From an uncultured Parabacteroides sp. (GTDB lineage: Bacteria; Bacteroidota; Bacteroidia; Bacteroidales; Tannerellaceae), in assembly GCA_900552465.1 (NCBI GenBank), contig URZO01000009.1:30355-94354 (forward strand): a stretch of 64,000 nt of DNA, given 5' to 3'. The position numbers and the translations under genes were made by a program. Shown piece after piece: positions 1 to 9,238 of the stretch; position 1 is the first letter of the stretch; each line of letters begins with the position of its first letter. Below the pieces are notes generated by a model. That model ran no database searches. It was given only the letters and a program-made list of their open reading frames with translations, and had not been told where the DNA came from.

Positions 1-504
1 GTGTTTTTCTCCGACAAGATAGAAAAGTTTATTCCTCCCCAGAAGGGAAAGAAACATATCTTGTATATCATTCGCGAACTGATCGACTTTCATCCGGAAG
101 AGAAGCAGACCAATATCGCTCAGGCGCTGAAATATCTGACCAACGCGATCAAGAAACGCTGTACGGCTTTCCTGATCTCCGACTTTATCGACAAGGACGG
201 GTTCAAGGATGCACTGACGATCGCCAACCGTAAACATGACGTCGTTGCCATTCAGGTGTATGACCGCCGTGAGACGGAACTTCCGTCTGTCGGGCTGATG
301 AAGATCAAAGATGCCGAAACCGGACGGGAACGATGGATAGACAGTTCTTCCGCCCATGTGCGTACGGCCTACAAGGAATGGTGGGACCGCCGGCAGGCTG
401 TGATGAGCGATTCGTTCAAGAAGTGCCGGGTCGATTCGGTCTCTATCCGTACCGAAGATGATTATGTGAAAGCATTAATTGCTCTTTTTGATAAACGTAA
501 TTAA
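1..504 (+). CDS. DUF58 protein, 3' part only
   Basis: This is the C-terminal 167 residues of a DUF58 protein; the gene begins left of the window, so the GTG at base 1 is probably an internal valine. DUF58 proteins have a degenerate von Willebrand A-like fold and in Bacteroidetes lie between a MoxR AAA+ ATPase and the bat genes. The hydrophobic strand FLISDFID (residues 57-64) and the block HDVVAIQVYDRRE (79-91) are what I recognise from the second half of the family. The next gene starts 9 bp downstream on the same strand, so this is the first visible member of the bat operon. Its molecular role is not established; it is thought to act with MoxR and the Bat proteins at the envelope. Confidence 0.85.
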   Translation: MFFSDKIEKFIPPQKGKKHILYIIRELIDFHPEEKQTNIAQALKYLTNAIKKRCTAFLISDFIDKDGFKDALTIANRKHDVVAIQVYDRRETELPSVGLMKIKDAETGRERWIDSSSAHVRTAYKEWWDRRQAVMSDSFKKCRVDSVSIRTEDDYVKALIALFDKRN

Positions 505-513
505 AGCAAACAA

Positions 514-1527
514 ATGAAATTAATAAAGAAAAGCATTCTGTTACTTGCCCTGTCCGGTGCGTTCCTCTCCGGCGGGAAGGCGTATGCACAGCAGACACTG
601 GTAGACGTGAAAGTCGACTCTGCCGCCATACTGATCGGAGAACAGACTGTTTTACATCTGACGGTAACAACAGACAAAGATAAGGCCGTCCAGCTGGTCA
701 TCCCGCGCGATACGTTGATGGCGGGAGTGGAGGTGTTGGGTATTCCGAAAGCGGATACCACGCTGATCGATAACGACCGCATGCTGGTCAGGCAGGATTT
801 GCTGGTTACCTCTTTTGACTCGTCTCTCTACCTGTTGCCGCCCTTCAAGGTGATCGATGGCATCGATACGGTTTATTCCAACCAGGTAGCGTTGAAGGTT
901 TCGACCGTTCCTGTCAATGCCGACAAGCCGGAAGAGTTTTACGATATTAAAGAGGTATGGAAACCGCCATTTGTGTTGGCTGATTATTATCCCTGGATAT
1001 TCGGAATCTTGCTGGCACTGTTCCTGATCTGTGTGATCGGTTATGTCATACAGCGTATCCGTAACAGGAAGCCGATTATCCCGTTCAAGAAGCCAGAACC
1101 GAAACTTCCGCCTCACGAACAGGCGATCAAGGAACTCGACGAGATCAAACAGCAGAAACTCTGGCAGCAGGGCCGCAACAAGGAGTATTATACATTGATT
1201 ACGGACACGTTGCGGCGTTATATCGTGGATCGTTTCGGTATCAATGCAATGGAAATGACTTCCGGCGAAATACTCGATATCATCCGCAAGCAGCAGGAGG
1301 CCAATTCTGTATATGAAAGTCTGAAACAGATCATGCAGTTGTCCGATTTCGTGAAATTTGCGAAGATGAACCCGTTGCCGGATGAGAACGATCTGAGTTT
1401 GATGAACGCTTATCTGTTCATTAATCAGACGAAGGTCGAGGAAATTCCTGCGTCCGGTGAAGGAGAGAATGCGGAAGGCGGAGAGAAGCCTGTAGAAAAG
1501 AATGATTCAAATATAAGTAAAGAATAA
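514..1527 (+). CDS. DUF4381-like membrane protein of the bat operon
   Basis: A 337-residue envelope protein. A signal peptide ends around AYA-QQ (residues 1-25), a beta-rich periplasmic part follows, and one membrane segment lies at about 154-175 (ending before QRIRNRK, so the tail is cytoplasmic). The C-terminal part is helical and acidic, with a Glu-rich end. This arrangement matches the DUF4381-type protein usually found between DUF58 and BatA in Bacteroidetes. It starts 9 bp after the DUF58 gene, and its stop is directly followed by batA. No catalytic motif is visible; a structural or partner role in a MoxR/Bat membrane complex is inferred from context. Confidence 0.75.
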   Translation: MKLIKKSILLLALSGAFLSGGKAYAQQTLVDVKVDSAAILIGEQTVLHLTVTTDKDKAVQLVIPRDTLMAGVEVLGIPKADTTLIDNDRMLVRQDLLVTSFDSSLYLLPPFKVIDGIDTVYSNQVALKVSTVPVNADKPEEFYDIKEVWKPPFVLADYYPWIFGILLALFLICVIGYVIQRIRNRKPIIPFKKPEPKLPPHEQAIKELDEIKQQKLWQQGRNKEYYTLITDTLRRYIVDRFGINAMEMTSGEILDIIRKQQEANSVYESLKQIMQLSDFVKFAKMNPLPDENDLSLMNAYLFINQTKVEEIPASGEGENAEGGEKPVEKNDSNISKE

Positions 1528-1528
1528 G

Positions 1529-2515
1529 ATGGTATTTGCGAATCCTACATATCTGTATTTGTTATTATTGCTGATCCCGTTGATCGGATGGTACGTCTAT
1601 AAACTGAGCAAGAACCAGGCCAGTTTGCAGGTTTCGTCTACCGAGGTGTTCGACGCACTGGGAGTAAGCACCTGGAAGGTCTGGCTCCGGCATGTCCCGT
1701 TTGTGTTACGGATGGCGGCAATTGCCGTGCTGATCGTGATACTGGCGCGTCCGCAGTCAACGAACAGCTGGCAGAATTCTTCTACCGAAGGGATCGATAT
1801 CGTGCTGGCAATGGATATTTCTACCAGTATGCTGGCACAGGACCTGAAGCCGAACCGTCTGGAAGCATCCAAAGATGTGGCTTCATCCTTTATCAACGGC
1901 CGTCCGAACGATAACATCGGGCTGGTCGTATTTGCGGCGGAAAGTTTTACACAATGTCCATTGACGACAGACCATACCGTGCTGTTGAACCTCTTTAAGG
2001 ATGTCCAGCCGGGTATTATCCAGGATGGAACGGCAATTGGTCTGGGACTGGCAAATGCAGTCAGCCGTGTCAAAGACAGCCAGGCGAAATCAAAAGTGAT
2101 CATCCTGCTGACGGACGGTGTGAACAATCAGGGTGAGATCGCTCCGGTAACGGCGGCCGAGATCGCCAAGACATTCGGTGTCCGTGTCTATACGATCGGT
2201 GTCGGAACGCAGGGGAAAGCTCCTTATCCGTTCCAGACAGCATTCGGTGTCCAGTATATGGATGTCGATGTTGATATCGATGAACCGACCTTGAAGCAGA
2301 TCGCTGCCACGACCGGCGGACAGTATTTTCGTGCGACGGATAATGCCAGCCTGAAAGAGATCTATTCGGAAATCGACAAGATGGAGAAGACGAAGATCAG
2401 CGTACAGGAATACAGTAAAAAACAGGAAGAGTACAAGAACTGGGCACTCCTGCTTTTCTCACTGTTGCTGGTCGAGATATTATTGAGAAATACATTGTTA
2501 AGAAATATACCGTAA
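1529..2515 (+). CDS. batA: BatA, von Willebrand A membrane protein
   Basis: A 328-residue protein with two N-terminal membrane segments (about 8-26 and 57-74), a von Willebrand A domain and a C-terminal membrane helix (about 303-320). The metal-ion-dependent adhesion site is intact: DISTS (96-100), Thr in DGTAIG (about 168) and Asp in LLTDG (about 196). The positive-inside rule places the domain in the periplasm. BatA belongs to the Bacteroides aerotolerance (Bat) system, which was linked to oxygen tolerance in B. fragilis. The start lies 1 bp after the preceding stop, so translation is probably coupled. The next gene, starting 13 bp downstream, encodes a second VWA protein. Confidence 0.92.
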   Translation: MVFANPTYLYLLLLLIPLIGWYVYKLSKNQASLQVSSTEVFDALGVSTWKVWLRHVPFVLRMAAIAVLIVILARPQSTNSWQNSSTEGIDIVLAMDISTSMLAQDLKPNRLEASKDVASSFINGRPNDNIGLVVFAAESFTQCPLTTDHTVLLNLFKDVQPGIIQDGTAIGLGLANAVSRVKDSQAKSKVIILLTDGVNNQGEIAPVTAAEIAKTFGVRVYTIGVGTQGKAPYPFQTAFGVQYMDVDVDIDEPTLKQIAATTGGQYFRATDNASLKEIYSEIDKMEKTKISVQEYSKKQEEYKNWALLLFSLLLVEILLRNTLLRNIP

Positions 2516-2528
2516 ATAAAAAAGGCTT

Positions 2529-4256
2529 ATGTTTCGTTTTGCACATCCGGACTTTTTATACTTGCTCTTCCTGCTTCCCGTATTGATTGCATTCTATGTG
2601 TATGCAATCATCCTGAAGAAGAAGGCAATCAAGAAATATGGTAATCCCGAATTGTTGGCAGAGTTGATGCCCGAGGTTTCCCCCAAGCGTCAGCATCTGA
2701 AGTTTTGGCTGTTGTTCGGAGCCATAACGATGGTTATCATTGTCATTGCCGGGCCGCAGTTCGGTTCTAAACTGGAGACGGTGAAACGTCAGGGCGTGGA
2801 GATTATGGTTTGTCTGGACGTGTCCAACTCGATGCTGGCGGAAGATGTTTCGCCCAATCGTCTGGATAAAGCCAAACAGATGCTTTCCAAGCTGACGGAC
2901 GGTTTTTCGAATGATAAAGTCGGACTGATCGTGTTTGCAGGGGATGCGTTTACACAGCTTCCTATCACATCCGATTATGTTTCGGCCAAGATGTTCCTTT
3001 CCTCTATCAACCCTTCGATGGTGTCGACACAGGGGACGGCTATCGGTGCCGCTATCAATCTGGCAATGCGTTCTTTTACTCCGAGCGAAACTTCGGATAA
3101 GGCGATTATCCTGATTACGGATGGCGAGAACCATGAGGACGATGCCGTGAAAGCTGCTGCCGCAGCTGCTGATAAGGGTATCCATGTGAACATCGTCGGT
3201 ATGGGCGATCCGAAAGGTTCCCCGATTCCGGTAGGTGGCAGCAATAATTACATGAAAGATAAAGACGGCAATGTCGTTATTACAAAACTGAACGAGGAAA
3301 TGTGCCAGGAGATTGCGGCTGCCGGTCATGGGACGTATGTCCGTGCCGACAACACCAGTTCAGCGCTCCGTGCACTTCAAAAAGAGATCGAGAAGATGAA
3401 TAAATCGGAATTGGACAGCAAAGTCTATTCGGAATATGACGAACGTTTCCAGACTTTTGCCTGGATCGCTTTAATCCTTCTTTTGGTGGAATTCATGACC
3501 TTAGACCGGAAGAACCGTATATTCAGAAAAGTGAAGTTATTCTCTTTACTGTTACTGTTCTGTTCAGGCTCTGTTTTCGCCCAGAAGGCAGAACGTAAGA
3601 ATGTGCGTGAAGGAAATAACCTTTACCAGAGTGAAAAGTTTACCGAAGCGGAAATTGCTTACCGGAAAAGTCTGGAAGTGAATCCGCGTTCGTCCGAAGG
3701 AACGTATAACCTGGGAAATGCCCTTTACAAACAGAAGAAATTTCCGGAAGCGGCAGAACAATACCAATTGATTGCCGGCCAGGCTGAGAAGATGGTGGAG
3801 ACTCCGGAAGGAAGGGCTCGTTTGGCGGAAATATTTCATAATGTCGGAAATATTGGCATGCAAAATAAAGAATATGCCAAAAGTGTAGAAGCCTACAAAC
3901 AATCCTTGCGTTTGAATCCGAAAGATGACGAAACACGCTATAATTTAGCTTTGGCACAAAAATTGTTGCAAGATCAGCAGAATCAGCAGAATGAAGATCA
4001 GAATCAGGATCAGAACGAAGACAAGAAGGAAGATCAGGATAAACAGGATCAACAGCAGCAGGATCAGCAGCAACAACAGGATGACAAGAAGCAGGATAAG
4101 ACACAGGAACAGCAGCAACAGAACGAGCAGATGAGTAAAGACAATGCTCAACAGATGCTGGATGCCTTCCTGCAAGATGAAAAAGACACTCAGGAAAAAG
4201 TGAAGAAGGCACAGGCTCAACAGCAACAGCGCCGTCGGACGGATAAAGAGTGGTAA
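2529..4256 (+). CDS. batB: BatB-BatC fusion: VWA domain plus TPR domain
   Basis: A 575-residue protein joining two Bat functions. Residues 1-325 are BatB-like: membrane segments at 8-28 and 57-76, a VWA domain with MIDAS residues DVSNS (97-101), Thr near 170 and Asp of LITDG (198), then a membrane helix at about 309-323. A basic stretch (326-336) leads into a second hydrophobic run ending SVFAQ (352), which looks like the former signal peptide of BatC. TPR repeats follow (about 356-480), then a Gln/Asp/Lys-rich tail (481-530). The topology predicts both domains in the periplasm. BatB and BatC are often separate genes, so this is a fusion. It sits between batA and batD in the operon. Confidence 0.9.
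   Translation: MFRFAHPDFLYLLFLLPVLIAFYVYAIILKKKAIKKYGNPELLAELMPEVSPKRQHLKFWLLFGAITMVIIVIAGPQFGSKLETVKRQGVEIMVCLDVSNSMLAEDVSPNRLDKAKQMLSKLTDGFSNDKVGLIVFAGDAFTQLPITSDYVSAKMFLSSINPSMVSTQGTAIGAAINLAMRSFTPSETSDKAIILITDGENHEDDAVKAAAAAADKGIHVNIVGMGDPKGSPIPVGGSNNYMKDKDGNVVITKLNEEMCQEIAAAGHGTYVRADNTSSALRALQKEIEKMNKSELDSKVYSEYDERFQTFAWIALILLLVEFMTLDRKNRIFRKVKLFSLLLLFCSGSVFAQKAERKNVREGNNLYQSEKFTEAEIAYRKSLEVNPRSSEGTYNLGNALYKQKKFPEAAEQYQLIAGQAEKMVETPEGRARLAEIFHNVGNIGMQNKEYAKSVEAYKQSLRLNPKDDETRYNLALAQKLLQDQQNQQNEDQNQDQNEDKKEDQDKQDQQQQDQQQQQDDKKQDKTQEQQQQNEQMSKDNAQQMLDAFLQDEKDTQEKVKKAQAQQQQRRRTDKEW
3965..4135 (+). repeat. Low-complexity Gln/Asp/Asn-coding tract
   Basis: This in-frame tract of CAG/CAA, GAT/GAC and AAT codons encodes residues about 480-536 of the BatB-BatC fusion. 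The codons are mixed synonymously, so it is low complexity at the protein level rather than a perfect DNA repeat. It still has enough repeated CAG-GAT words to be slippage-prone in multiples of three. The tail is probably disordered. Confidence 0.7.
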
Positions 4257-4288
4257 TTTTGGTAAGTAAACAGAAAAACAGATAGATA

Positions 4289-6124
4289 ATGAGGAAATTA
4301 GTTTTCTTATTTGTTCTCTTTGCAACTTTCGGAGTAGTGGTCAGAGCGGCTGATGTGACGTTCAAGGCTTCTGCTCCGGAAGCTGTCGTTATGGGAGAAA
4401 CCTTCAGGCTGTCGTATACGGTAAATGCAGAAGGTAAAGATTTGCGTGTACTGGAGATGCCGGATTTCGATGTGTTGATAGGCCCGTCTACATCGACCAG
4501 TATGAGTACCCAGATTATAAATGGTAAAATGACTACGGAGACGTCTTTGACGTTTACTTATATTCTCCAGCCGAAGAAAGAGGGTACTTTCAATATTGCA
4601 CCGGCCACGATCAAGGTAAAAGGGGCTAACTATACGTCTAATGCACTGGTCGTAAAAGTGCTTCCTCCTGATAAGGCGGATGAAGCGACTGCGCAAAATG
4701 GTAAAAACAGTAGTTCTCCTTCCACATCTGTCGGCAAGGATGATCTTTTTGTTGCCGCTAATATTTCCAGGAAAAATGTCTATGAACAGGAAGGTTTCCT
4801 TGTTACTTATAAATTGTATGCTAATCCGAGGAAAGCGAATGTTGTGGGCATTAACCAGTTGAAATTACCGGAGTTTGAAGGTTTTCTGACTCAGGAAATA
4901 GAATTGCCGCAAAACAGACAGTTGGTCTTGGAAAACTACAAGGGCATCAATTATGGTACTTTTATAATCAAACAGGCTGTGTTGTATCCGCAACGGTCGG
5001 GTAAGATCACGATACCGAGTGGAAGTGTAGATGTAGCCATGCGCGTTCAAGTGCCTTCTGCCAAACCGAGAAGTGTTTTTGACTTCTTTGAAGATAACGG
5101 AGGGTATGTCGATGTTAATAAGACTGTTCCCATATCGCCTGTTACTGTAGATGTGAAGCCGTTGCCTTCCGGTAAACCTGCTTCATTCTCCGGCGCAGTC
5201 GGCAACTTTACTATGACTTCGAGCATTAACTCCAATAATGTAAAAACAGATGATGCTGTTACTATAAAAGTAGTGATTTCCGGTAATGGAAATATTAAGC
5301 TGGTAAAGAATCCGGAAGTCGTTTTCCCGAATGATTTTGATGTTTATGATCCGAAAGTCGAAACGAATATAAAGACAACGGCAGCCGGTTCTTCGGGTAC
5401 GAAGACTATCGAATACATGGCAATCCCGCGTTATGCAGGTGATTTTGAAATACCGGCTATTTCGTTCTCCTATTTTGATACAAAAACCGATTCTTATAAG
5501 ACTATTACTTCCGAACCTTATAAGTTGCACGTTGAGCAGGGTGCAGGCGGAGGAACGTCTCCCGTCGTATCCAATTTCAGCAATAAGGAAAGTGTGAAGT
5601 ATCTGGGTAAGGATATCCGTTACCTGAAGGTAAATGACATTCATTTTATTCCGAATAATGAATTGTTCTTCGGTTCATTCATGTATTATATGTGTTATCT
5701 GATCCCGGCAATCTTGTTTATTGTCTTCTTCTTTATCTACCGCAAGCAGGTGAAAGAAAATTCGAACTTGGCACTGGTCCGGACGAAGAAAGCGAACAAG
5801 ATGGCAACCAGACGTTTGAAAAACGCAGGCAAATTGCTTAAGGAAAACAAGAAAGAAGAATTCTATGATGAAGTGCTTCGTGCATTGTGGGGATATCTGA
5901 GCGATAAACTGAGTATTCCGCAGGCAAGCCTGACAAAAGATAATGTAGAAGCAGAGCTGGCTAAGTATGGTGTGGATGAGCCGCTGATCCATGAATTTAT
6001 GGATATTCTGAATACGTGCGAATTTGCCCGTTATGCACCGGCGCAGGCTTCGGATGCTATGGATAAGTTATATGAACTGACAGTAGATGCCATTGGTAAG
6101 ATGGAAAATACTATTAAAAAGTAA
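4289..6124 (+). CDS. batD: BatD, periplasmic beta-domain protein
   Basis: A 611-residue BatD. The signal peptide (cleavage around VRA-AD, residue 20) is followed by a long Ser/Thr-rich beta-sandwich region, one membrane helix at about 464-486 (MYYMCYLIPAIL...) and a basic cytoplasmic tail of about 120 residues. BatD proteins contain repeated Ig-like folds and are placed by topology mainly in the periplasm, next to BatA and BatB. The gene starts 32 bp after the BatB-BatC fusion and its tail overlaps nothing. batE begins 4 bp later. The biochemical role is unknown; the family assignment is firm. Confidence 0.9.
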   Translation: MRKLVFLFVLFATFGVVVRAADVTFKASAPEAVVMGETFRLSYTVNAEGKDLRVLEMPDFDVLIGPSTSTSMSTQIINGKMTTETSLTFTYILQPKKEGTFNIAPATIKVKGANYTSNALVVKVLPPDKADEATAQNGKNSSSPSTSVGKDDLFVAANISRKNVYEQEGFLVTYKLYANPRKANVVGINQLKLPEFEGFLTQEIELPQNRQLVLENYKGINYGTFIIKQAVLYPQRSGKITIPSGSVDVAMRVQVPSAKPRSVFDFFEDNGGYVDVNKTVPISPVTVDVKPLPSGKPASFSGAVGNFTMTSSINSNNVKTDDAVTIKVVISGNGNIKLVKNPEVVFPNDFDVYDPKVETNIKTTAAGSSGTKTIEYMAIPRYAGDFEIPAISFSYFDTKTDSYKTITSEPYKLHVEQGAGGGTSPVVSNFSNKESVKYLGKDIRYLKVNDIHFIPNNELFFGSFMYYMCYLIPAILFIVFFFIYRKQVKENSNLALVRTKKANKMATRRLKNAGKLLKENKKEEFYDEVLRALWGYLSDKLSIPQASLTKDNVEAELAKYGVDEPLIHEFMDILNTCEFARYAPAQASDAMDKLYELTVDAIGKMENTIKK

Positions 6125-6128
6125 CGCG

Positions 6129-6896
6129 ATGAAGATGAATATAAATATGAAAAAGATCGTATTCTTCCTTTTGGTCCAGTTGGTTACCTTCGGCGCATTT
6201 GCCCAGGAGGCAACAATCAAAGAAGCGGAAGCTGCCTATACAAAAGAAGATTATGGTAAGGCAATCGAACTGTATGAAGGTCTTCTGAAAAGTAATGGCG
6301 AATCAGCCGAAATATATTATAACCTGGGAAATGCCTATTATAAGGAAAATAAGATTGCTTCAGCTATCCTGAATTATGAGCGAGCCTTACTGCTGGATCC
6401 GGGAGATGGAGATATCCGTTTTAACCTGCAACTGGCACGGCAGAAATCAGTGGATAAGATCGAGCCGGTAGGCGACTTCTTCCTGCATCGCTGGTTTGAT
6501 AAAGTCCAGAATATGGGAGCCGCCGATTCATGGGCTCAGATGGGTATCGTCTGCTTTATTCTGTTTATCGGTTGTTTGATTTTGTTCTTCTTCTCCAAGT
6601 GGATTCATTTGAAGAAAGTCGGTTTCTATCTTGGACTGGTATTGCTGGTTCTGGTTATCTTTTCAAATATCTTTGCCAGCAACCAGAAGAGTGAACTGGT
6701 GAACCGGAAAAATGCGATTGTATTTGCTCCGACTGTTACGGTGAAAAGCTCTCCGGATGCGAGTGGAACGGATCTCTTTATTTTGCATGAAGGGACTAAA
6801 GTATCCATTAAAAGCAAATTGGGCGATTGGAGTGAGATAGAAATGGAAGATGGAAATGTAGGATGGATGCCGAGTAAAGACATCGAAATCATTTAA
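6129..6896 (+). CDS. batE: BatE, TPR and SH3 membrane protein
   Basis: A 255-residue protein. I start it at the ATG 4 bp after the batD stop. A longer reading frame from 6087 would lie inside batD and would bury the signal peptide; the ATG at 6147 is also possible. The signal peptide ends GAFAQ-EA. TPR repeats span about 30-115 (YYNLGNAYYKENKIASA is typical), two membrane helices follow (about 137-160 and 165-185), and a C-terminal bacterial SH3 domain carries the ending GNVGWMPSKDIEII. It is the last gene of the bat operon; the next gene starts 23 bp later and may be co-transcribed. Confidence 0.9.
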   Translation: MKMNINMKKIVFFLLVQLVTFGAFAQEATIKEAEAAYTKEDYGKAIELYEGLLKSNGESAEIYYNLGNAYYKENKIASAILNYERALLLDPGDGDIRFNLQLARQKSVDKIEPVGDFFLHRWFDKVQNMGAADSWAQMGIVCFILFIGCLILFFFSKWIHLKKVGFYLGLVLLVLVIFSNIFASNQKSELVNRKNAIVFAPTVTVKSSPDASGTDLFILHEGTKVSIKSKLGDWSEIEMEDGNVGWMPSKDIEII

Positions 6897-6919
6897 TACC
6901 CGGTACTGAGCCTAATCCT

Positions 6920-7612
6920 ATGGTTGAAAAAATATTGATTTATGAGCGCGATGCGTTCTTAGCTCTTAACGGCAGCGACTCTGCTTTTCTGGATCGTTTT
7001 ATGTGGATCTTTACAGGAAAGGCAGTTTGGCTGCCGTTAGCCTTTTTTATTCTGCTGGTCTTGATTTATAAAAAAAACTGGCGTGAATCTTTGCTCATTT
7101 TGTTGGCGATTGCGTTGGTTATTACCTTATGCGATCAGTTTGCCTCCCATCTCTGCAAACCTATTTTCACCCGCTTTCGTCCGACACATCATCCGGATTT
7201 TATGTATCTGGTGAAAACGGTTTCCGGATATAGGGGAGGTCTCTACGGTTTCATCTCCAGCCATGCGGCGAATGCTTTCGGTTTTGCTACATTGATGGCG
7301 TTGGTTATGCGGGATAAATTATTCGGTTGGACGATTTTCTTCTGGGCCATTCTGACAGCCTACACGCGGGTTTATCTGGGAGTTCATTTTATTTCGGATA
7401 TTGTGCCGGGAGCTATTATTGGAGTCTTTTTCGGTTATCTGGTATACCGGATCTATTCTTTTAGCCGTTCAAAATTAGTACCGGAAGAGGTGAAACGGGA
7501 TGAACCGCTATATTCAAAGAAACGTATCCGCCTCATTGTCTATGCTATCTATATAACGATTCTTGTCATAATTATTTTTAATGGGCCGTTAGCCGCTTGC
7601 CTTCAAAAGTAA
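6920..7612 (+). CDS. PAP2 family membrane phosphatase
   Basis: A 230-residue, six-helix PAP2 phosphatase. The three phosphatase motifs are visible: KPIFTRFRP (motif 1, KxxxxxxRP, about 88-96), SSHAAN (motif 2, His near 115) and RVYLGVHFISD (motif 3, Arg-His-Asp, about 144-154). Members dephosphorylate lipid phosphates such as undecaprenyl pyrophosphate or phosphatidylglycerol phosphate at the outer face of the inner membrane. The substrate cannot be read from the sequence. It lies 23 bp after batE on the same strand and could be read through from that operon. Confidence 0.88.
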   Translation: MVEKILIYERDAFLALNGSDSAFLDRFMWIFTGKAVWLPLAFFILLVLIYKKNWRESLLILLAIALVITLCDQFASHLCKPIFTRFRPTHHPDFMYLVKTVSGYRGGLYGFISSHAANAFGFATLMALVMRDKLFGWTIFFWAILTAYTRVYLGVHFISDIVPGAIIGVFFGYLVYRIYSFSRSKLVPEEVKRDEPLYSKKRIRLIVYAIYITILVIIIFNGPLAACLQK

Positions 7613-7725
7613 GACATGTCGTAAAGCATGTTTATTTTTTAGAAATTATTTGTTGCTGTAATTTATAATGACTAAGTTAGTGGCACCAAATTAAACAAAG
7701 TATTAACCTTCAAAATAAGGAAGCC

Positions 7726-8001
7726 ATGACAAAGACTATTACATTTAATGAACTCCGCAGACTGAAAGACAGCCTGCCTGACGGAAGTACTCACCGGATT
7801 GCTGATGAACTGGGTATCACTGTTGAAACTGTTCGCAATTATTTCGGTGGGCATAATTTTAAAGATGGCAAAAGTTGTGGAATACATATTGAACCGGGAC
7901 CTGACGGAGGTTTGGTTGTATTAGACGACACCACAATATTCGAGCGTGCTTTGCAGATACTCGCAGAAAAAGACGAGGTATCGGAAGCACAGCAGGCGTA
8001 A
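7726..8001 (+). CDS. Small helix-turn-helix protein
   Basis: A 91-residue protein. Residues about 18-45 (GSTHRIADELGITVETVRNYFGG) read as a helix-turn-helix: a basic first helix, the ELGIT turn and the recognition helix VETVRNYF. The second half is short and acidic. I recognise it as one of the small conserved DNA-binding proteins of Bacteroidales but know no regulon. It stands alone: 113 bp separate it from the PAP2 gene and a clear terminator follows. It could equally be an RNA-binding or structural protein; only the HTH pattern supports DNA binding. Confidence 0.7.
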   Translation: MTKTITFNELRRLKDSLPDGSTHRIADELGITVETVRNYFGGHNFKDGKSCGIHIEPGPDGGLVVLDDTTIFERALQILAEKDEVSEAQQA

Positions 8002-8022
8002 AGAAATTCATTATTACAGAAG

Positions 8023-8068
8023 AATCCCATAGCTGAATCTAAACGATGCTGCTGTGGGATTTTTTTTA
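8023..8068 (+). terminator. Intrinsic terminator after the HTH gene
   Basis: An 11-bp stem (AATCCCATAGC at 8023-8033 with GCTGTGGGATT at 8051-8061, one G-U pair) runs straight into eight T residues. It ends the small HTH transcript and separates it from the stress-protein gene. Confidence 0.85.
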
Positions 8069-8116
8069 TTCAACATTTAGCGATTCCGATTGTTTAATCT
8101 ATAAAAACACACGAGT

Positions 8117-9232
8117 ATGGAAGATAAATTAGTAACGTTAGCGATTCACACGTTCGAGAAAGCTCAGATTCTCAAAACGATGCTTGAAACAGAGGGGATT
8201 GAAGTCTACATACATAATGTAAACCAGATCCAGCCGGTTGTTTCGGCCGGTGTGCGTGTGCGGATTAAAGAAAGCGATCTGCCTCATGCCTTGCGTATCA
8301 TTGAAGATAGCAAGTGGCTCAGCGAGGACACCGAACAAGAGGAAAAAGACAGTCACCAGGTAAAGAAGATCTTGATACCGATAGACTTTTCCGACTATTC
8401 TATAAAAGCATGTGAGTTAGGAATCAATTATGCTCATAAAGTTGGTGCGGAAGTGATGCTTATGCATGCCTATTTCAGCCCGTATTTCCCGTCAGCTATC
8501 CCGATGGGCGATACTTTGGCTTATCAGGTAAATGAGGAAGAGACAACACAGAATGTATTGAAACGTGTTAATGTCGATATCGAAAACATCTGTACGCTGA
8601 TCAACCGTAAAATCCAGTCGGGCGAGCTTCCCAAGGTAAAGTACAATTATGTGCTTCGTGAAGGCCTGCCGGAGGAAGAGATTATTGCTTATTGCAAAGA
8701 ATATCATCCGACACTGATTGTAATGGGTACCCGGGGAAAGAGCCAGAAGGATATGGATCTGATCGGTAGTGTTACCGGTGAAGTGATTGAAGTAAATAAA
8801 ATCCCGGTTCTGGCTATTCCGGAGAATGTCCCGTTCGACGATTTAAGCGAAGCTAAGAACATTGCTTTTGCGACCTCTTTCAATCAGCGTGATCTGGTTG
8901 CATTTGATGCATTTATGGAAATTATCAAACCATATGATATGCATATCCATCTATTCAATATCTCGACCAGTAAGGACGAATGGAATGAAATCCGCCTGAC
9001 AGGCGTCAATGAATATTTCAAGAAACAATATCCGGATGCCCATATAACCCATACGGTTCTGGCTGACGGCGACCTGTTGCTGGCGATTGAGAAGTTCGTA
9101 CGTGACAAAGATATCGATGTGATAGCACTAAGTACTTACCGGCGGAATATCCTGGCCCGTATGTTCAATCCTTCGATTGCCCGCAAGATGTTGTTCCATA
9201 CCGACACGCCGCTGTTGGTTATGCACTCGTAG
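8117..9232 (+). CDS. DUF2007 plus tandem universal stress protein
   Basis: A 371-residue three-domain protein. Residues about 5-68 form a DUF2007 (PII-like signal-transducing) domain, with VRVRIKESDLPHALRII at its end. Residues about 83-234 are a first UspA domain that keeps the ATP-binding pattern G-x2-G-x9-G-S (GTRGKSQKDMDLIGS). Residues about 245-371 are a second UspA domain in which this pattern is broken (STYRRNILARMF). Such tandem Usps work as one pseudo-dimer, and one ATP site is expected here. The role is general stress signalling, target unknown. It is a monocistronic gene, convergent with the histidine kinase downstream. Confidence 0.88.
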   Translation: MEDKLVTLAIHTFEKAQILKTMLETEGIEVYIHNVNQIQPVVSAGVRVRIKESDLPHALRIIEDSKWLSEDTEQEEKDSHQVKKILIPIDFSDYSIKACELGINYAHKVGAEVMLMHAYFSPYFPSAIPMGDTLAYQVNEEETTQNVLKRVNVDIENICTLINRKIQSGELPKVKYNYVLREGLPEEEIIAYCKEYHPTLIVMGTRGKSQKDMDLIGSVTGEVIEVNKIPVLAIPENVPFDDLSEAKNIAFATSFNQRDLVAFDAFMEIIKPYDMHIHLFNISTSKDEWNEIRLTGVNEYFKKQYPDAHITHTVLADGDLLLAIEKFVRDKDIDVIALSTYRRNILARMFNPSIARKMLFHTDTPLLVMHS

Positions 9233-9238
9233 AACATT

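Noticed and set aside
3965..4135. DNA-level tandem repeat with phase-variation potential
   Set aside because: Codons are mixed (CAG/CAA, GAT/GAC), so the identity is at the protein level; no exact unit repeats long enough for frequent slippage.
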